Of a stretch of 64,000 nucleotides of DNA, positions 58,955 to 64,000 are shown in pieces. The DNA comes from Branchiostoma belcheri (Eukaryota; Chordata; Leptocardii; Amphioxiformes; Branchiostomatidae), in assembly GCF_001625305.1 (NCBI RefSeq), contig NW_017802691.1:639018-703017 (forward strand), read 5' to 3'. Numbering within the stretch: position 1 is the stretch's first letter; the number at the start of each line of letters is the position of its first letter. Under the pieces are notes generated by a model. That model saw only the letters and a program-made list of their open reading frames with translations. It had not been told where the DNA came from and ran no database searches. Made by a program: the position numbers and the translations under genes.

Positions 58955-59445
58955 ACTTCAACTCATTAGGTACTACCAACTCCCAGTGTAGCACTACCAT
59001 GTTAGGGTATATTAAACTATTCATTACTGAAGCTGTGTAAAATTGGAGCTGTGCAGGTCTTTCTCATTTCTACCCTCACTCGTTCATCTATTTAGTAGGT
59101 ATATCTGACACTGACACAAGAACTAGAATGAATCGCATAGAAGTTAGAAATATCATTAAAAATTTCATGAAGTTTTGCGCGTCTTCAACTCCTTAGGTTT
59201 ACCAACTCCCAGTGTAGCGCCATGTTAGGGTATATTAAACTATTCAGTACCCAGAGCGTGAAAGACTACCTGCACATGCATGTGAAATTGGAGATGTGCA
59301 GGTATTTCTCATTTCGACCTGCATTGGTCCATGTACTTGCTTTATGCAGGTTATTACAGGTATTTCTGACACTGACAGAACAACTAGACTGAATCACATG
59401 AAAGTTAAAGATATCAACAAATTTCATAAAGGTTTCATTACGCCA
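58955..59445 (+). repeat. tandem duplication of about 230 bp
   Basis: CCAACTCCCAGTGTAGC, CATGTTAGGGTATATTAAAC, GTGCAGGTMTTTCTCATTTC and TCTGACACTGACA occur in the same order twice. Confidence 0.8.
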
Positions 59446-59464
59446 ACTGGCAGGTGCCTGCGAA

Positions 59465-59570
59465 GCTGGTGTATTACGCCGAAGGGCGGTTATACTGGTT
59501 ATATAATACAGATACAGAAGCTGTTGTGTTACCTGATGGGCGGTTATACTGACTTGAGAGATACAGAAAT
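59465..59570 (+). repeat. two copies of a 50-55 bp dispersed repeat
   Basis: GTGTATTACGCCGAAGGGCG and GTGTTACCTGATGGGCGG, each ending in GATACAGAA, match the single copy at 11050-11100. Confidence 0.75.
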
Positions 59571-60405
59571 CACCAGACCCATTGTAGTCCGTTTTTCATT
59601 CTGGCAAGTCTTTCTGTACACGTTTCTATTCAGACAAATCCTCTTATGCAATGTACATGGCACCACATGACAGATAATGCCAGGCTGTATTTCATTTCTA
59701 CCACACAGGATTACAATTTCATCAGAGTTGATTGTCTCATCTGTAATTTCTCGCCTAACCGTAGCATTAAAGAGGATCAGCATCTGGATAAGCTTTACAT
59801 GTGATTTCCTCTTTATGGGATAGTGTTATGCGGGCTATTAGGAACGGGCAATTAATTTATGATGTGGAATTATACATGGGATTATTGGCAATGGGTCGTA
59901 TTTTCAGTCAGTGACAGCTGTGTATGTATGGTTGTAAGAAAGATGCATTTTTTTCTTAAAAGAATTTGACGATAACGACCAACAATCTCATACTTTGCGT
60001 ATTTGGGTGTATACAAAAAGAATAACATTAACGCTCATTACCCCTCTGGGTAATTAAGACATTAAGAAAACTATTATTGAGGCTTTTTCAGAATGTCTTG
60101 AACACCTGAAGTATGCATATAGTAGGGACTACTGATGCTGTATTATAGAGTTTTACATATATGTACAGATATATTTTAATTTTTCTAACTTGAAAACGTG
60201 ACGCAGCATACATCAAATGAGGCAAATCAAATTCACTTCTTTGTGTGTCTATTTGACGAAACAAAATTTCTTTTTTAACATGAAATTCAAGTATATGAAC
60301 GTGAATACTTGCCTCCAGCGATGCCAAATTTGTCTTCTTGGCGAATTGCCATAACGGAAGTTATCAGAAGCGATCGATTCATTGCTCATTGCATGAAAGA
60401 ACAAC
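59571..60405. other. non-coding stretch
   Basis: Nothing recognised. Confidence 0.35.
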
Positions 60406-60415
60406 CTCACTCCTG

Positions 60416-60949
60416 CAGGGCTTGAAATACATGTGCACCTTAGTGCTCCCAAATTTTGGAGTTGTGCACCCAGTTGTTTCTTGTGGGTGCACCAATGCAG
60501 CAAAAATTTTTGTATGTTAATGTATAGCAAGATGTATACATGCAGCATACCTTTAACATCTAAGTGTCAAAAATAGTGAAATCATTAATGATTCTTGTAC
60601 TACCTTTGTTTAGAAATGAAACATAATTAGCTTTTGTTGACATAGTACTTATATGGTGCACCCAATTTATTTTGTGCACCCAATATTTTAGGTTGAATTT
60701 CAAGCCCTGACGTGGCAGCCAGACCTCTTCTTTATTTTGCCTACATTCTGACTTCCAGGCGCGCTATGATTGTAGAGTAAACGGGAAATTTGGGGTAGCT
60801 TTTTCTGGAGCCAAACAAAAGAAGGGCTGACATTCTGATGTTGACTACTTTTCTATTGTCCCCAAAATGCCCCAAATTGTCGTTTTAGCTGTCCCAGTTT
60901 AAATTTTAGTGGTCCCTGGCCATCGGGACACAGTTAATTTCGAGCCCTG
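60416..60949. mobile_element. MITE-like element(s) with CAGGGCTTGAAAT inverted ends
   Basis: The left end CAGGGCTTGAAAT (60416) has two partners in complement: ATTTCAAGCCCTG ending at 60709 and ATTTCGAGCCCTG ending at 60949. The outer pair is flanked by a perfect 10-bp direct repeat CTCACTCCTG (60406-60415 and 60950-60959). The ends resemble hAT-type MITEs, though hAT duplications are normally 8 bp. The sequence after the inner end (CAGCCAGACCTCTTC) resembles that after the outer right repeat (CAGCCAGATCTGTTC). Confidence 0.65.
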
Positions 60950-60959
60950 CTCACTCCTG

Positions 60960-61251
60960 TCAGCCAGATCTGTTCTGTATGCCATGTGTGCAGCCCTGCA
61001 TTTGAGCTTTATGTGCTTTCATTTCATACTATATAGTTTATGCGACCCCTTTTATAGCATCACTCTCTTTAATGTGTTTAATGTACGATGCCATATGGTC
61101 CTTTATTACCCGATAGAAACCAAGCCTAGTCATTTCAAGGTGAGGGTCGATCTGACAGCTTAGAATTAAGCTTCTTTCACGAGAAACTTTTAACCGTTTG
61201 TTCCGTAAATGGTTTTCTGCTGACATCACTGCCACTGTAATCTGGGGCCAT
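60960..61251. other. non-coding stretch
   Basis: Nothing recognised. Confidence 0.35.
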
Positions 61252-61935
61252 TATCAGTGGGAAACTTTACGGTGGAAGTTGATAGTGTAAGATATTATAC
61301 ATAGGGAGGTGGTTGTCACACACTTTGACTTCCAGCAAAATTACTTCAATTTCCAAGTAGTGCACTTAAACTAGTACGTTGCACTTCTTGAGTAAAGACA
61401 GTGTATATGGCAGTCTGAACATTATCAGAGAGACAATTAACGATAGTAGTTGATAGTACAGTGCAAGATATTACACAAGGAAGAGGTGGTTGTCACATAG
61501 TTTGACTTCCAGCTTAATTACTTCTATTTCCAAGTAGTGCACTTAAACTACTGCGTTGCACTTGAGAAAATGCAGTGTATATGGCAGTCTGAATATTATC
61601 AGAAAGACACTTAACGATGGAAGTTAATAGTGCAATATGTTATACATGGGGAGGTGGTTGTCATACGGTTTGACTTATAGCAAAATTACTTCAATTTCCA
61701 AGTAGTGCACTTAAACTAGTACGTTGCACTTCTTGAGTAAAGACAGTGTATATGGCAGTCTGAATATTATCAGAGAGACAATTAACGATGGTAGTTGATA
61801 GTACAGTGCAAGATATTACACAAGGTATAGGTGGTTGTCATACAGTTTGACTTGTAGCAAAATTACTTCAATTTCCAAGTGCACTTAAACTAGTATGTTA
61901 CACTTGAGAAAATAAGTGTATTTGGCAGTGTGTGA
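61252..61935 (+). repeat. four tandem units of about 172 bp in ABAB order
   Basis: Units start at 61252, 61423, 61597 and 61768 and share AATTTCCAAGTAGTGCACTT and GGTGGTTGTCA. Units 1 and 3 carry CTTCTTGAGTAAAGACAG; units 2 and 4 lack the insert and carry AGTACAGTGCAAGATATTAC. Confidence 0.88.
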
Positions 61936-62174
61936 ACAGGCCTAGTTTTAATCACGGGTCTTTCCTACAATATAAAGATCAGCAATTTTCTGCTAGAAAT
62001 TTGAACAGGCAACATGCAGACTGATAGAGCAAACCAATTACAGATAACCTTTTGGATTGCCTGCTCTTCTGAAGTTTAAACCACACCCATTCAATTTGTT
62101 AGCTCTGGGATCTTAGAAAATGCTGTAGAGCTAGAAGATTAGCGTAGTTTTGAGGGTAAGTCTGTACCTTGCTT

Positions 62175-62580
62175 TTAATGGTTTCACGGAGCAAATGTAG
62201 TCAAATTTTGGGGGTCTACTCTGCTATATACTAGTATTCTTCCTGTTGTCGCCTTGCTGCTTTTTTTGCATCCGAAAACCAAGAAAATCGCCTAGTGTGA
62301 CCTAAAATCTTACTAAATCTACCCTACATCTAAAAGTACCTCCTTTCTGATAGCCTTGTCACCGACGTACCTGAACTGAAACATGGTTTTAAGGAGCAAA
62401 TGTTGTCACATGTGAGGTTTCCTCTGAAAGATCTATTCTTCTCTCGTTTTCTTGCTGCTTTTTTTTGCTTCCAAAAGCCAAGGAATTCAACTGATGTGGC
62501 CTAAAAGAGTCCTAAAATCTACCCTGGTTCTAAAAGTACCTCATTTCTGATTGCTTTGTCACCGCCGTTCCTGAACTGAA
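62175..62580 (+). repeat. tandem duplication of about 210 bp
   Basis: Two units share GGAGCAAATGT, TTGCTGCTTTTTTT, CTAAAAGTACCTC, TTTCTGAT and TTGTCACCGMCGTWCCTGAA. Confidence 0.85.
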
Positions 62581-62889
62581 GCTGTTCATCCCCATCCATT
62601 TAATCCGGCACACACACCCTAACACTCCATTAGCATCTAAATTGTGTCGGTATAGCCGAGCGCCTGCCGACAGCGTCCCCTGAATATGCTACAAACAACA
62701 CCTACGGATCTAGGTGCGAAAATTCTTCATCCCTTGCTGTTATGTTTTCACTGTAGGCGTCAAAGTAATGGTGTTACTCTTTAGCCAGTGTGAATTGGTT
62801 CTTTTGCAGCATGACACCTTGTACACAGGTTTAGGGTACTCAAATGGTACACGTTACTGATAGGATTCCCTGGGGTGTCTGTAGGATAG

Positions 62890-63050
62890 CTGTGTGAACT
62901 GGAGACTCCCCAGGTTGCCTATGTTATATATGCTGGTCCCATATTTTAAATATGGACTCAGTAGGAACATTTCCTAAACACTAGACTCCCTAGGCTGCCT
63001 GTGTTATGCTGGCTCCTGTATGTCAACTATGGACTCAGTGGGGAATTTCT
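62890..63050 (+). repeat. short tandem duplication of about 80-90 bp
   Basis: GACTCCCYAGGYTGCCT, GTTAT..TGCTGG and TATGGACTCAGT occur twice in order. Confidence 0.75.
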
Positions 63051-64000
63051 AAAGTCAAAAGACATCATTTACTCAATGCACCAGGCCAAGCCAACATATT
63101 TCCGTGGTTCTCGAACATTTCAAGGGAAAATACAGCAGGCAGGCAGGCAACATGAAAGCATATGGAAGGGAGTAAATTTAAATATTATTGTATTCACCTA
63201 ATAAAACTGAGTGCAGTAGTGCATATACTAGGGCATAATTATAGTACTGTCCTTGGTACTGAACACTCCAACTTCAGGTAATTCCTTATATTAACTCATT
63301 GGCACAAAATGAGTCAGAGATATTTATCATAACCATATGTGTTCCTAACTGTTAAAACGAGAGAAAAAAAATGTCTGCAACTCCTGTGGTCCACATCATT
63401 AGCGATGCCTGCATTTTATTCATTTATTGATCTTAACGATAGGCCCTGCAGATGAAGTTACCTGATTCCCATTTCTAGGAACCCTAGGAACATTCATAAC
63501 AAACTACATGGCAGTATAGAATCAAGATGCAAAACGTTAACTACAACCATGTTGGATTTATATAAATACACAAAAAATCAAAGGACACATGGTTAAATTA
63601 CCCAGACTGGTATCAGGGTGTGGGTTTCCAATTAGAAATTAATGAGCTTTTAGGTGAGCTTTCGGGGTCATTGTAGGGATAAAAGTCTTGTCTTAACTGT
63701 CCAACTGGCCTGATTTTGTCATAGGATACATCCTTACATGTGGACTGACTGACATGTAGATACTAATCATCACATGATAAGCCCAAATATTATGATTTGA
63801 GCCATGTAGGCAACACACTAAGTTGGTTTATGATTCAAACAATTTTAAATTTACCACTGCATTGATAGATGGAAAACTGTAATAGCTAGGAACTCAAAGT
63901 CCAAAATATGACCATTTTGGAGTTGTTTGAGAACCTTTCATTAAATTCACTTGGCAACTCAGAAAAAAATCTAAGGGTTTGGATTCGCAAAACAACGAAT
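63051..64000. other. non-coding stretch to the right edge
   Basis: Nothing recognised. Confidence 0.35.

Overview
The window looks like chordate invertebrate nuclear DNA, most probably amphioxus (Branchiostoma). It is intron-containing and AT-rich, and holds leucine-rich-repeat (LRR) receptor genes whose cytoplasmic tails carry DQTGQGQSQ / LKSNAMYA repeats, a tail type I associate with Branchiostoma from memory. It is crowded with tRNA-derived SINEs, small inverted-repeat DNA elements, Penelope-like retroelement pieces and short tandem duplications. The species call is inference; no search was possible.

Region 1-17,300 is the gene-rich part. A minus-strand LRR receptor gene (1-1318, running off the left edge) and a close paralogue on the plus strand (14,427-17,274) face each other around a ten-exon minus-strand gene (4693-10,986). 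That gene encodes a 740-residue protein with an N-terminal membrane segment and C-terminal TPR-like helices. Copies of one dispersed sequence lie in opposite orientation on the two sides (about 3470-4165 and 11,985-12,900), so the locus has the outline of an inverted duplication. The plus-strand paralogue is split by a net +1 shift between its ectodomain and its transmembrane/tail frame.

Region 17,300-40,700 has no gene I can support. It holds degenerate minisatellites, several 150-180 bp tandem arrays (one with a dimeric higher-order pattern), SINE and MITE insertions, a short exon-like open frame with a tandem duplicate (30,929-31,450), and a remarkable foldback element (33,253-36,073) whose arms are inverted arrays of 69-bp units, each unit itself a hairpin.

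Region 40,764-43,274 is an intact single-exon gene for an 836-residue LRR-Ig transmembrane receptor on the minus strand. From 43,300 to the end the DNA is again without recognised host genes. It contains tandem duplications, a SINE, a pentanucleotide microsatellite, a 5'-truncated Penelope-like element with a 13-bp target-site duplication (56,190-57,844, interrupted by an assembly gap), an inverted-repeat element (60,416-60,949) and a second dimeric-pattern array (61,252-61,935).

All three LRR receptors share one plan: a signal peptide, LRRs with a cysteine cap, a Ser/Thr-rich stalk and a membrane span (beyond the edge for the first gene), with nearly all coding sequence in one exon and a candidate splice acceptor a few bases before the ATG. 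A role in recognition or immunity is plausible for the LRR/TPR cluster but is inference only.
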